Notes: generated from the sequence alone by a model not told the origin. A stretch of DNA of 64,000 nucleotides from DASQDN01 sp963825845 (GCA_963825845.1 CAWGVL010000049.1:1-64000), one strand, 5' to 3'; shown: positions 41,954 through 51,312, numbered from the stretch's first letter. Made by a program: numbers and translations.

Positions 41954-42550
41954 ATGGGCTGGATCGAGGTGATCTGCGGCCCAATGTTCTCCGGCAAGAG
42001 CGAAGAATTGATGCGGCGGCTGCGACGCACGATGATCGCCCGCAAGCGCGTACAGGTCTTCAAGCCGTTGATCGACGATCGATACTCGCACAACGAGATT
42101 GTCTCGCATGGTGACATACGAATGCCGTCGGAGGTGGTGGGTAGCGCAGCGGACATCATGGAAAAGCTAGATCGGCGGACACAGGTGGTCGGTGTCGATG
42201 AGGCGAATTTTATGGGCGCCGAATTGATCGAGGTCGCCGGTCAACTTGCCGACAGCGGTAAACAGGTGATCCTGGCGGGATTGGATACAGATTTCATGGG
42301 CCGCCCGTTTTCGCCGATTCCGGAACTACTCGCGCACGCGGAATCGATCATGAAAACACTCGCAATCTGCGTGCGATGCGGCAATCCGGCCAAGCATACC
42401 CAGCGGTTGGTGGAGTCGGAGGACCTGATCGTGGTTGGCGCGGCAGGCCTATATGAGGCTCGGTGCAGACGTTGTTTCGAGCCAGGTATTCCGAAACAGG
42501 AGTACCTCGAATTCGCACGCCCGAAACTTCACGCGCCAGTGAAGACTTGA
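41954..42550 (+). CDS. tdk: Thymidine kinase
   Basis: A 198-residue thymidine kinase that salvages thymidine to dTMP. Motifs: P-loop GPMFSGKSEEL, VVGVDEANFM (Walker B-like, catalytic Glu), AGLDTDFMGRPFSPIPELL (lid/substrate loop), and the structural zinc site CVRCGNPAKH...CRRCFEP. Start: ATG 41954 fits the family's usual MGWIEVICG opening; ATG 41933 in the same frame would add seven residues. It converges with the remains of the OGT-like gene (22-bp overlap). Confidence 0.95.
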   Translation: MGWIEVICGPMFSGKSEELMRRLRRTMIARKRVQVFKPLIDDRYSHNEIVSHGDIRMPSEVVGSAADIMEKLDRRTQVVGVDEANFMGAELIEVAGQLADSGKQVILAGLDTDFMGRPFSPIPELLAHAESIMKTLAICVRCGNPAKHTQRLVESEDLIVVGAAGLYEARCRRCFEPGIPKQEYLEFARPKLHAPVKT

Positions 42551-43775
42551 CGAGTCTTCGATTGCGCTTGCTGCTTCCAGCACCAACGATGCCATAGCGC
42601 GCGGTAAGCTGCCTCTACATCCGCTGTCACCACGCCCGGCTTCATTAGCGTCGAGGACAAGAGATGGGCGCGTAACGATGAACGAAGCTCATCGCGCCTG
42701 ATACGGTCCTGCGCGAGGCCGGCAGCGATGTCCAAATAGTCACGCCCGCTTTCCGCGACAAATGACCCCAACCCGATGCGTCGCAGTAGTCCACCGCCAA
42801 CGCGGCCCACGTGGGAATGGCCATACATCGTGATCACAGGAACGCCCATCCAGAGGCACTCACAGGTGGTCGTCTGTCCGTTGTACGGAAATGTGTCCAG
42901 GGCGATATCGACGTGCGAGAGTAATTCCAGCCGCTCCTTCATAGGCAGAGCACCGCACAGATCGACACGCTCACCGGCGACCCCGCGTCTGGCAAGCTGC
43001 ATGAGCACGTTCCGGCTTGAACTACTGCGCCGGTCGTGAAGATCGGCGCTCAAATGGTGAACGAGCATCGAGACCGCGGCGTCCGCAGCAGAACACCTGC
43101 CGCGACATCCCAGAATGCTGTTGTCAGCTTGCCGGGGCGTTGGAACACACCGAATCGCACGTCCCCCCGCGGCAACGTGTTCGCTGGCGAAGCGCACTCC
43201 GGCGGTGCGTAAGTCAAGTACCCGGAGGGCAGACGCCACACGGGTTCCACGTACTCGTGCTCGGTACCCCCGGCGTAGTCCACTCGTCTGTCAGGATCGC
43301 GTCAAAGGCGGACAGACCGGTGGCGCCGGGATAGTTCGGATATGCAACCTGCACAGGCGCAGATTTCCTGGCGAATGCAAGCAGACGATTGTATGGATAG
43401 TCCTGAACAATCCACCAGGATGTCGATGCGGTTACGCCTGATCTCACGCGCAAGATCGTCATCGGACTGACTCGAAACATCGCGCCACTGATCCGATGCG
43501 CGGCGCAGATTCGACGTGAAGTCATCGGATTCAGGGCGTGAGTGAAAACAACAGACCTCCACTGAGCTACGGTCATGAGCCGCGAGCAATGGATATAAGA
43601 AGTAATAACTCGGCACTGTTGCAAACTCGCCGGTCAGGTAACCGACGCGTAGAACCCGATTTGGATCCGGATCATTTTCGAACGTTCTGCGTGCGCGAAT
43701 CCCGCTACAATGATGCGTCTCCCATCCCCGGCTTTCAGCGAGTAGTTGATCTCCGGTGTGACCTTCCTGGTGCTC
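42529..43775 (-). pseudogene. SPINDLY/OGT-type O-GlcNAc transferase fragment (5'-truncated, frameshifted)
   Basis: The catalytic part of a GT41 (Glyco_transf_41) protein is spread over three minus frames: NRVLRVGYLTGEFATVPSYY (43660-43600), EVCCFHSRPESDDFTSNLRR, RRNRIDILVDCSG, then FARKSAPVQVAYPNYPGATG (43360-43300), then LTTAFWDVAAGVLL (43120), and finally ERVDLCGALPMKERLELLSH, DIALDTFPYNGQTTTCECLW, MGVPVITMYGHSHVGRVGGG and EAAYRALWHRWCW to 42529. The usual N-terminal TPR repeats are absent: the frame closes at 43776, where S41 peptidase sequence begins on the other strand. At least three frame changes. Bacterial relatives are often linked to flagellin or surface-protein glycosylation. Confidence 0.8.
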
Positions 43776-43792
43776 CTACCAGCGGCATCGAT

Positions 43793-44444
43793 ATGGAAGG
43801 CGAACTCATCAGAACGGCAAGAGTCGCGCTATTTTCTCCTAAGTTGGCGCAAATTAGAAAAGATTTGAACAAGTACGCATCCGCCGATGATATCTATGCA
43901 GCGGCTCAGGACCGTATTGACATGCAAACGATGAGTATCATGCCGGACATCATCAAGTTCGGCACAGTTGCGGACAAGACGTATGGATATATACGAATAT
44001 TCCGATTCGCGCCGCCGGAACCCCTGAGTGTCGACGACTTTATCAAAGAGGTTGTAAGAATACTCGGGTTGATGCCTGAGAACGGTCTGATACTGGACGT
44101 GCGCGGCAACCCTGGTGGACTTATCGTCGTGGGTGAAAGGCTGCTGCAGCTATTTACGCCTCGCACCATCGAAACCGAGAGACTCCAGTTTGTAAACACT
44201 CCGGCGACTCTCGCATTGAGTAAGAAGTTCAACGACACGATGCGTTGGACCGAATCGATCGGACAATCTGTTGAAACGGGCTCTGCGTTTTCTCAAGCGC
44301 TCCCGATCGAGTCTGCCGAGAAAGCGAACGAGATAGGACAGCGCTATCAAGGCCCTGTGGTGCTAATCACAGACGCGCGTTGCTATAGCACGACAGACAT
44401 CTTCGCCGCGGGCTTTGAAGACAATGAAGTCGGCGCAATCCTAG
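43793..44444 (+). pseudogene. S41 family peptidase, 5' part (split by insertion sequence)
   Basis: The segment reads MEGELIRTARVALFSPKLAQ, then IIKFGTVADKTYGYIRIFRF, LPENG-like MPENGLILDVRGNPGGLIVV, and the active-site Ser block DARCYSTTDIFAAGFEDNEV. These are C-terminal processing protease-like (S41) features. At 44444 the gene is cut by an IS (TSD CTAG). Removing the IS and one CTAG copy joins codon CTA at 44441 to GGA at 45959 in the same frame, giving the usual GAIL-GTSGNTGAGGANVW sequence. The expected N-terminal part of the family is missing or unclear before about 43790, where a GT41 fragment abuts. Confidence 0.8.
44441..44444 (+). repeat. Target-site duplication CTAG (left copy)
   Basis: CTAG precedes the left terminal repeat and recurs at 45956-45959 right after the right terminal repeat. 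Palindromic CTAG targets are known for IS1182/IS5-like elements. Confidence 0.85.
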
Positions 44445-45955
44445 CAGTCCGAGGCGGAAATCACATTAATAAAAAAACGAACGAGGAGTGGAAGCAAGCC
44501 GCGAGTTGATGATCAGGCGATGCCTGCGGCGTGGACGTTACCGGGAACGACTCTTGCCGCGAATCATCACAAATCATCAGGCAAATAATGCAATGCAGAA
44601 GCTGCTGGAACGCATCAACGGGACTATTTCGCCTTCCTTGAAGTCCCCGAGGCGTTCCGAGTCCGCAGGCCCACCGCATCAGCAATCCGAGGTTTAGCCC
44701 GCATATGTGAATCAACAGCCGCTTGAGAATGTTGTCACGACCCCGCAGGTGCACTCGCCTCATTCCGCCGGTTTCGTAAAGATGGGCGTTGATTCGTTCC
44801 AGCCGCTCTCCTCGTTGGCGTTGCAGCTTTGCGCCACGCTCCCCTTTGACACGTCGGCGGTTTCCGTAGACTGCCTTTTGCGCCGCCGATTGATCGATCC
44901 AACGCTGCGCGCCGCGGTCCGGTTCGAAATATAGGTCCGAATCCCGGCCTCCCCGATCTTCCGCACCACTTCCCGGCTGTGGTACCCCTTGTCGGTCACG
45001 ACTTCCACGGGTCCATTCGCGTTCACCATCTCAGCCTCAACCGCTGGATTAACGGCTTCGGCGACAATACCGATGTGCTCGCTTGCTCGCTCCAGCGTTT
45101 CCTGCACCGTTTGCGTATCTCCGGCATCCGCTGGCTGCACGGTCACCGCAACCACCGCCCCCGTTTCCATGTCCACGGCATGCTCGGCCTTATGCGCTAA
45201 ATGCGTACGCCCGTCTTTCATCTTGGTGATTCGCGCATCGGGATCTTGCGGATGCGTCCACTCCTGGTTGGATCCCTTCTTGGCCCGCTTGCGATCCAAC
45301 CGCGCCAGTTGTGATCGGGTCGGCGTTTCGATTCCCGACGCCTTCGCCAACTGGAGCAAAAATTCTTGGTATGTCTGACCTGTATCCCGCCGCACGATGC
45401 TTCGCAATGCTGCGTTCGCTTCCAGCGTCGTGGCATCGATCCCGATTGTCTTACCACGCAGGAAGCCGTGTTCCGCCAGCACCGTCAGAACCCACGCGAA
45501 CACCAACTGATGCGTCTCCACGTCGATCAACCGCCGCGTCCGCGAGATCGTCGTTTGATCCGGCGCTGTTTCCTCTAAACCGACTCGCAGAAAGGCTCGA
45601 ATGCTCAGCGAATCCGCTGCTCGCCAGGCGATTCCCCGCTCGCTATCGATTCCCTCGAAGTATCCCAGCAACAGCAGCCGAAAATAGATCCCCGGTGACA
45701 AGCCCGGCCTATCCATGTTCTCGGCATAGAACCGCCGACAGACATCCTCCACAAATTCGTCGAAACTGCATTTGTCCAGCAACACGTTCAGCCGCTCATA
45801 GAAAGGGTGGCCCGCCGGTCGCGCCAAAGTCGCTGTGGCCACCCACAACTCCTGTTGCCGTTCCCGTCCTTTCCTTGTTCCCATCGCCATGCCCAATTCT
45901 AAAGCTGAAACATTAGCTAGTGGAAATGGTTTATGTGGATTTTCACCTCGGACTG
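44445..45955 (-). mobile_element. IS1182/IS5-like insertion sequence, 1,511 bp
   Basis: The element has terminal inverted repeats CAGTCCGAGGCGGAAATC (44445-44462) and GATTTTCACCTCGGACTG (45938-45955), matching at 16 of 18 positions with the outer 10 identical. It is flanked by CTAG on both sides. It holds one transposase gene on the minus strand. Size, direct repeat and transposase type fit the IS1182 group or a related IS5-type. Insertion interrupts an S41 peptidase gene, so the insertion postdates that gene here. Confidence 0.93.
44461..45890 (-). CDS. IS transposase (DUF772 + DDE domain, one frameshift)
   Basis: Starts at ATG 45890. An N-terminal DUF772-like part (RLLLLGYFEGIDSERGIAWR, SIRAFLRVGLEETAPDQTTI) precedes the DDE nuclease core: GKTIGIDATTLEANAALRSI (first Asp), AEHAVDMETGAVVAVTVQPA, VVTDKGYHSREVVRKIGE (second Asp). 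The frame breaks near 44930 at TYIS; adding one G gives the expected EPDRGAQRWIDQSAAQKAVY, then LYETGGMRRVHLRGRDNILK with the last acidic residues upstream, ending at 44461. About 475 residues. As read the element could not move by itself unless the break is a sequencing error or programmed. Confidence 0.85.
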
Positions 45956-45959
45956 CTAG
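45956..45959 (+). repeat. Target-site duplication CTAG (right copy)
   Basis: Second copy of the 4-bp CTAG target flanking the IS; see 44441-44444. Confidence 0.85.
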
Positions 45960-46483
45960 GAACCAGCGGCAACACTGGAGCCGGGGGCGCAAACGTTTGG
46001 GATTATAGGAAGGACATAGCTCCGAGTCTTCCTGACCTGTTCCGATCTCTCCCGAATGGAGTCGAAATGAGTGTCGGCGTTCGGCGAACGTTGCGCGCCG
46101 GAGCGCAATCGGGTGTGCCGCTGGAAGATCTGGGCGTGAGGCCGCGAAAGAGGCACTATCTCACTCGGAGAGACGTGCTCGAGAAAAACGATGACATGAT
46201 CACGGCGGCCGTCGATATGCTGAAACGAGCTGAACGGCACTTCATTCGCAGTGCGGAAGTAACAACGGCCTCTAACGGCGCCCGAACGGTCCGGTTTTCA
46301 GTGGAAAATATTGACAGAGTCGACGTGTCACTGAATGGCCGTCCTTGTTCGAGTCTGGACATTGATTCGAACTCGCCCGACCCATTCGAAATACCCGATA
46401 AGCCCAACGTCTTGAAGTCAGTCCAGCTTCGCGGCTTTTTCAAAGAAACGTTAGTTGCATCGTGCGTGGCTGAGTTGCATTGA
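45956..46483 (+). pseudogene. S41 family peptidase, 3' part
   Basis: This is the continuation of the peptidase cut by the IS: GTSGNTGAGGANVWDYRKDI, MSVGVRRTLRAGAQSGVPLE and DLGVRPRKRHYLTRRDVLEK are the conserved C-terminal blocks of this S41 subfamily. A small beta domain follows (ARTVRFSVENIDRVDVSLNG) and ends at 46483. The ORF upstream of 45956 within the IS supplies a false start (GTG/ATG around 45920). Nothing suggests that this half alone is functional. Confidence 0.85.
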
Positions 46484-46572
46484 CGATCTGAATGGTCACC
46501 GTTTATAGCCCAGATCCGCGTTTAAATGGTCCCAGCGAGATGTAACATAGATAGACCTCACAAGGAGGGGTG

Positions 46573-47355
46573 ATGATGAGTCAAGTCTCCTTCCTCAAAG
46601 TTCATCTACTTACCACAGTCGCAGTGTCAATTACACTTTCGTCGTTTGCTCGTCGCGCGGAAGCTGCGGTCGTCACAAGTGGATGCGTTTCTGTCAGCCA
46701 GTGCACCTTACAGGAGCTCTTCGACGGCGGGTCCATTACCGTCGGAAGGCTCGTCTTTTCAGACTTCGCGTTCATGGATGGCGACCGCGATCCCGGAGGA
46801 CCGCCCCAAGCTACTGAGATGATCGTTACCGGCCTCCAGGATGGCAGCACAAATCTCGGCCAGGGGCTCAGCTATAACTTTGACAATGAGCTCTCGATGG
46901 CGAGCGGCGGAAGTCAGTTCATGACATTTCGATTCGCTTTCAGCGTCTCGGATCTGCTTAGCGGATCTGTCATCACCGGACACACACTGAATATGGCCGC
47001 CTTCATCAACGCGGGCAATCCGAGTACCTTTGAAGGTCAGTTGAATGTACGCGACACGGTGGATACACCAACCGCGATCGGCCTGGGAAATGCGTTCGTC
47101 GAGTCGGTGATCTTTGATAGCGCCGGTGTGAATGTCCTGAATAATCCCGATCAGATCAGCTTCGCGCACCAAAGTGCGATTCGTGTCTCGACCGTGGTCA
47201 ACGGCATGACCACTGACCAGATCGAACTCGGGGTCTTGGAGCAGCGTTTCTCCACAGCGGTACCGGAGCCTGAGAGTTTCGCGCTGATCGCCGGCGGGTT
47301 TGCGTTTCTCCTGGTGGTACGTACAGGTTGGCGACACGCCGATTTTGTGCGGTAA
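46573..47355 (+). CDS. PEP-CTERM sorting-domain exported protein
   Basis: About 260 residues. AAGGAGGGG lies just before two successive ATG codons (46573 and 46576). A signal peptide (VHLLTTVAVSITLSSFARRA) is followed by a beta-rich middle with two Cys near the start (GCVSVSQC). The C-terminus is a PEP-CTERM signal: VPEPESFALIAGGFAFLLVV then Arg-rich end. PEP-CTERM proteins are cut by an exosortase and passed to the surface, often with exopolysaccharide. No exosortase gene lies in the window. Confidence 0.9.
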   Translation: MMSQVSFLKVHLLTTVAVSITLSSFARRAEAAVVTSGCVSVSQCTLQELFDGGSITVGRLVFSDFAFMDGDRDPGGPPQATEMIVTGLQDGSTNLGQGLSYNFDNELSMASGGSQFMTFRFAFSVSDLLSGSVITGHTLNMAAFINAGNPSTFEGQLNVRDTVDTPTAIGLGNAFVESVIFDSAGVNVLNNPDQISFAHQSAIRVSTVVNGMTTDQIELGVLEQRFSTAVPEPESFALIAGGFAFLLVVRTGWRHADFVR

Positions 47356-47373
47356 GTGGTAGAATTCGGGACC

Positions 47374-48276
47374 ATGAACCGATACGCGTTCGCCTTCGTT
47401 CTCGGTGTCGCCGCCGTTTGCACGGCTCAGATTAAGGATGGGCCGGCGCTCCCGCACAAGGTCGTAAAGGATTGGGCAAAGCTTCCCGACGGATGGAACT
47501 TCGGCGAAACGTCCGGAGTTGCGGTCGACAAGGACGACAACGTCTGGGTATTCAACCGCGGCGCACATCCCGTTCTGCAGTTCGACAGCAACGGCAAGAT
47601 GCTGCGGTCATGGCCGGAGGTCCCGATCAAGTCATCCCATGGCATCCGCGTCGATGAGGATGGCAACGTATGGACTGTGGATGTGAAGGGCCATCAACTC
47701 TTCAAGTGGACTCCGACGGGTCGGCTGCTAATGGTCTTGGGCCGCGGGCCGGGTACGGATGACAGCAAGGACGCATTTAATGAGCCCACCGGTATCGCTT
47801 TTGCGAAGAACGGCGACCTCTATATCTCGGACGGCTATGTCAACTCTCGAGTCGTGCGCTATGGAAAGGACGGTGTTTACCAAAGCCACTGGGGACGCAA
47901 GGGCTCCGGGGATGGCGAGTTTCAACTCGTGCATGACGTGGCTGTCGATACGCGTGGACGTGTCTACGTCGCGGACCGCACAAACGAGCGGATTCAAGTA
48001 TTCGATCAAAATGGTAAGTTCCTGACGAAGTGGACGGGAATCGGGGCGCCGTGGGGAATTTCCTTCGCATCGAAAGAGAACGCGATTTACATGTGTGACG
48101 GTGTAAATAACCGCATCGTCCGCCTCAACATGGAGGGTCAGGTGACGGGCGTTCTAAGCTCGTTTGGCAAGACGCCGGGCAAGTTGGATTATGCGCATAA
48201 CATCGCTGTGGACAGCGCGGGCAATATCTACGTCGCCGAGATAAAGAACTGGCGAGTGCAAAAGTTCGCGAAGTAA
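47374..48276 (+). CDS. NHL-repeat beta-propeller secreted protein
   Basis: From ATG 47374 the product has 300 residues, with a signal peptide (MNRYAFAFVLGVAAVCTAQI). Five to six NHL repeats are seen, each with a pattern like GVAVDKDDNVWVFNRGAHPV, GIRVDEDGNVWTVDVKGHQL, GIAFAKNGDLYISDGYVNSR, DVAVDTRGRVYVADRTNERI and NIAVDSAGNIYVAEIKNWRV. This is close to the lyase domain of peptidyl-glycine alpha-amidating enzymes, a label such proteins often get without proof. It may simply bind ligands outside the cell. It follows the PEP-CTERM gene by 18 bp. Confidence 0.9.
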   Translation: MNRYAFAFVLGVAAVCTAQIKDGPALPHKVVKDWAKLPDGWNFGETSGVAVDKDDNVWVFNRGAHPVLQFDSNGKMLRSWPEVPIKSSHGIRVDEDGNVWTVDVKGHQLFKWTPTGRLLMVLGRGPGTDDSKDAFNEPTGIAFAKNGDLYISDGYVNSRVVRYGKDGVYQSHWGRKGSGDGEFQLVHDVAVDTRGRVYVADRTNERIQVFDQNGKFLTKWTGIGAPWGISFASKENAIYMCDGVNNRIVRLNMEGQVTGVLSSFGKTPGKLDYAHNIAVDSAGNIYVAEIKNWRVQKFAK

Positions 48277-48280
48277 GCGC

Positions 48281-48302
48281 CGATGGTGGCCGGCAACCAT
48301 CG
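48281..48302 (+). terminator. Weak hairpin after NHL gene
   Basis: CGATGGT and ACCATCG form a 7-bp stem around GGCCGGCA, 5 nt after the NHL stop. No T-tract follows, so termination here is only possible. Confidence 0.3.
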
Positions 48303-48365
48303 TGCAACGATGGATCCGATGTGTCACGGCATCCCGAGTGGATCGAATAGCAGGAAACCTCGAGC

Positions 48366-49193
48366 ATGAAACGCGGTCTCCATCTCGGCTTAGCCCTATT
48401 TGGGATCGCACTCCTTGCAGTGGGTCAACGCGGCCGCTTTGCCCCGCCCGGCCAGGAGGATGACGAGAAACCGCTCCCGGCCCGTAATGCTGAATTCCAC
48501 TTCCTCCGCCTGGAGTACACTGATCTTCCGCAGTATCACCGTAGTTGGGGCTACTCTTCCCGCGATGGCACGGGTTCCGGATGGTGGCTTATGGACTGGC
48601 CTGCGGCCGATAATCATTTTACCTTCGGACTCGGGCGGCTGACGCGAATCGATGCGGGCGATCCGCGCCACGTTCGTCTCACCGACGACACACTCTTCGA
48701 CTATCCCTGGATTTACGCGACCCAGACGGGTTGGTGGGGGCTCACGGATGTGGAGACGCGACGCTTACGCGAGTACTTGCTTCGCGGGGGATTCCTGGTT
48801 GTCGATGACTTCTGGGGGCCTGAGCAATGGGATGTGTTCCGTCAAACCATGAATCGGGTTTTCCCCGGACAACCTATCGAGGATATTGCGCAGTCAGATT
48901 CGGTCATGCATGTTCTGTACGACATACAGGAGAAGGACCTCACGTTTATCCCTGGTTCGCGCCATCTACGGCGCGGACCGGGTGGAACGATTCAGGCAGT
49001 GCAGCCGGAAGGCGCGATCCCTGCCTGGCGGGCTATGTACGACGATCACAACCGAATGGTGGTGGCCATCAATTTCAACACCGATGTCGCTGATGCCTGG
49101 GAATTTGCCGACGTTCCCTATTACCCGGAAAAGATGACGACACTCGCCTACCGCTACGGGATCAATTACGTAATCTACTCGATGACGCATTAG
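48366..49193 (+). CDS. DUF4159 secreted protein
   Basis: The 275-residue protein has a signal peptide (MKRGLHLGLALFGIALLAVG) and a DUF4159 domain: FHFLRLEYTDLPQYHRSWGY, DWPAADNHFTFGLGRLTRID, LRGGFLVVDDFWGPEQWDVF and MVVAINFNTDVADAWEFADV. DUF4159 has a flavodoxin/GATase-like fold and is often next to MoxR/BatA-type genes, which are absent here. Function unknown. It follows the NHL gene on the same strand after a 90-bp gap. Confidence 0.88.
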   Translation: MKRGLHLGLALFGIALLAVGQRGRFAPPGQEDDEKPLPARNAEFHFLRLEYTDLPQYHRSWGYSSRDGTGSGWWLMDWPAADNHFTFGLGRLTRIDAGDPRHVRLTDDTLFDYPWIYATQTGWWGLTDVETRRLREYLLRGGFLVVDDFWGPEQWDVFRQTMNRVFPGQPIEDIAQSDSVMHVLYDIQEKDLTFIPGSRHLRRGPGGTIQAVQPEGAIPAWRAMYDDHNRMVVAINFNTDVADAWEFADVPYYPEKMTTLAYRYGINYVIYSMTH

Positions 49194-49309
49194 GAATGAG
49201 TGTCTTAGAGCCGATAACCGCCTCGTATAACAATCCGTGTAACAGGAACGGTGATAGGATTTGATCCTATGTTCAAGCCCCTCGACACTATACCCGTAAG
49301 TGAACCAGC

Positions 49310-49660
49310 ATGAAGAGGTATAGGTTCGCGTCGGTGGTGGCCGCTTCCGGATGGCTGGGTGGGTTGGCTGTGTTGAGCGCCTTGCACGGCTGGGCGTTTC
49401 AGACGAAATTACGCACTTGGGCAATGCTGACGGGTATTTACACCGCGCTGCTAATGATTGTGATCGCAGAATGGATCGACACTTCTCGTGGCATTCTGGA
49501 TTGTCTCGGGCGGTTCGTCCTGGCTGCAACACTCTTGCCAATAACGATGTCCCTTTTCACTGGTGGGTGGTCGCTCGTCCTACTAATAAGCGGGTTCGCG
49601 TATATCATCGCCGCCATCGCGGCGCTAGCGTTTTTCGCGGTGGGGATGCAGCGCAAATGA
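49310..49660 (+). CDS. Small four-helix membrane protein, unknown
   Basis: 116 residues with four predicted membrane segments (VVAASGWLGGLAVLSALHGW, WAMLTGIYTALLMIVIAE, FVLAATLLPITMSLF, VLLISGFAYIIAAIAALAFF). No motif recognised and no clear ribosome site; the gene stands alone. It is kept because its composition is strongly membrane-like and codon use is like the neighbours'. Confidence 0.5.
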   Translation: MKRYRFASVVAASGWLGGLAVLSALHGWAFQTKLRTWAMLTGIYTALLMIVIAEWIDTSRGILDCLGRFVLAATLLPITMSLFTGGWSLVLLISGFAYIIAAIAALAFFAVGMQRK

Positions 49661-49819
49661 CAAATTTTATCCCCTCTAACATTTCCCATATGGGAGAGAG
49701 CACATCATGCCATCACCTAAGAGTAGCTATAGCTAAACATCGTTCTGCGCTGTATCGGTGAGGAGGGCGGATACCGTAGATGCGGGCGCCCACTCGGCGC
49801 TTAGACCCACTCTGGATAC

Positions 49820-50440
49820 TCACAACACTTCCAAACTTCCAACCGTCCGCGTCAACTGCCGAGTCCACGTATGCGAACCATGCAACAAGGACAGTTGATG
49901 TTCCCCAGCCGGCACAGCTAACAGCTTGGCGTGACCAGTGGCATAACCAACGAAGCGTGTGTCTTCACCAATCTATTTGTTAGGGAAGCGGTGAGTCTGC
50001 CAGAATGAACGCCAATAGGCCATCGACGTACCACAACCACTCGATCCCGATTTGTACAACCACGCCTGTCTCGACTCCCGATTAGCAAACACCGATTGAT
50101 CGTATCCCGTCATCAAGATCTTTGAATGATTAATGAGGAGATTGGCTTGATGCTCGAAGCGATTGGGACCAGACCAGCCGTCGTATAAATGCGTGATGAT
50201 GTCCCCGGTAGCTAGTTCCCAACAGCTATTTCTTTTACGACCAATAGACAAACGTTCCGACAGCCGGTGATAGATGACACCAGGGATGTCGATCCCATTT
50301 GGTAGAGAAGGTGCGTCTTCATCATCAACGATGACGAGCTCCTTGTTCTCCCATGTCTGCGACAGGTAACACTCAATCGCCTCTTCAATCCACTGTGCGC
50401 GGTTACGAGTCGGTATCAGGGCTGAGACTTTGATGTGCAT
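49820..50440 (-). pseudogene. Family 2 glycosyltransferase with internal stop
   Basis: The N-terminal part is clear GT2: KVSALIPTRNRAQWIEEAIE, ECYLSQTWENKELVIVDDED, then a shortened acceptor region ITHLYDGWSGPNRFEHQANL where two to three Asp are expected. At 49973-49975 a TAG interrupts after HRFPNK; reading through it gives IGEDTRFVGYATGHAKLLAV and HQLSLLHGSHTWTRQLTRTV to a TGA at 49820. A CAG-to-TAG change would explain it. It is likely a remnant or a base-call error. Confidence 0.65.
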
Positions 50441-50910
50441 GTTGGTGTTCTACAAAGATTTATGAACGTTACCAGCGCCGGCTATAGCGAGGGAGAATAA
50501 ACGTTCAGGCCTGGCGGCAGCTATTAAAAGCGATAGCGTGGTACACTGACGACTGCCTACCCGAATTCTGGGGTTATTCCAGCCAGGTTCGCGTCTCCTC
50601 GCTTCCCAGGTAAAGCTCTCTCTGTCATTGCAGGTAAGACGGATATTACACGTTTTCCGATCGTGCGAGCACAAGCATATTCAGATACTCGCAAGGACGC
50701 CTGTGGGGACGGGAAGGATAGCGCCCAAAAGCTGGACAGGTAACTCACTCAATGACCCATTCGGGGAGAAAGAGACTCATGACTGATTGGCAAATTTCCC
50801 ATTTCATCAGCTTGAGCAGTTCTTCGTAAAGCTGACGTTACTGCTCCTGCCATTGCACGGCTCGTAAAAAATTATCAGGAATACGTACGGCTTCTGATCG
50901 AAGCATCCTT

Positions 50911-50937
50911 CGAGCGCCGCGTCAGAAACGGCGCTCG
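50911..50937. terminator. Hairpin, possible terminator
   Basis: CGAGCGCCG and CGGCGCTCG pair perfectly over 9 bp with a 9-nt loop; ACGTCTTTAGTTT follows on the plus strand. No gene ends near it on either strand, so it may be a relic. Confidence 0.35.
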
Positions 50938-51278
50938 ACGTCTTTAGTTTAGTCCGCCTATCTCTGATCCGATCAATTGACCATCGATGGTACATTTCAA
51001 GTAGGCGACCTCGCGGAAGCGATCTTCGATGAGCTTTCGGTCTCGGCCTCGCACGGGTCAGATTCACTGACCCCAACAATCTGTTACGCGTAACGAACCG
51101 TCATTTCCAAGGGTACCTTCCGTTCTGGTCAGGGCAATTATCGGACGTGGATCAGTAACTTACAGATGCTCGGAGATCCTCTCAGCGCCGTGACTCGATG
51201 ACCCACTGAGGCGCGAATATGCTGCAAGGGAGACCAGGCGCTGGAGCGACTTTATCTTTGCTCTCGCAGCGGAAAATA

Positions 51279-51312
51279 CGAAGGCCGGCCTTTGATGTGA
51301 GGCCGGCCTTCG
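51279..51312 (-). terminator. Rho-independent terminator of the TonB receptor gene
   Basis: CGAAGGCCGGCC and GGCCGGCCTTCG form a perfect 12-bp stem around a 10-nt loop. On the minus strand it follows the receptor stop (51331) by about 20 nt and is followed by TATTTTCC, a short T-run. Confidence 0.8.

Noticed and set aside
43538..43792. N-terminal part of the long ORF leading into the S41 peptidase
   Set aside because: It is partly antisense to the GT41 fragment and has no recognisable S41 sequence; kept out of the gene.
44461..44763. Separate 100-residue gene at the end of the IS
   Set aside because: It is the C-terminal continuation of the transposase after a one-base frameshift.
49780..49983. 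67-residue plus-strand ORF
   Set aside because: Antisense to the end of the glycosyltransferase remnant; no motif.
50807..51079. 90-residue minus-strand ORF in the empty stretch
   Set aside because: Composition is unlike protein, no ribosome site, no motif.
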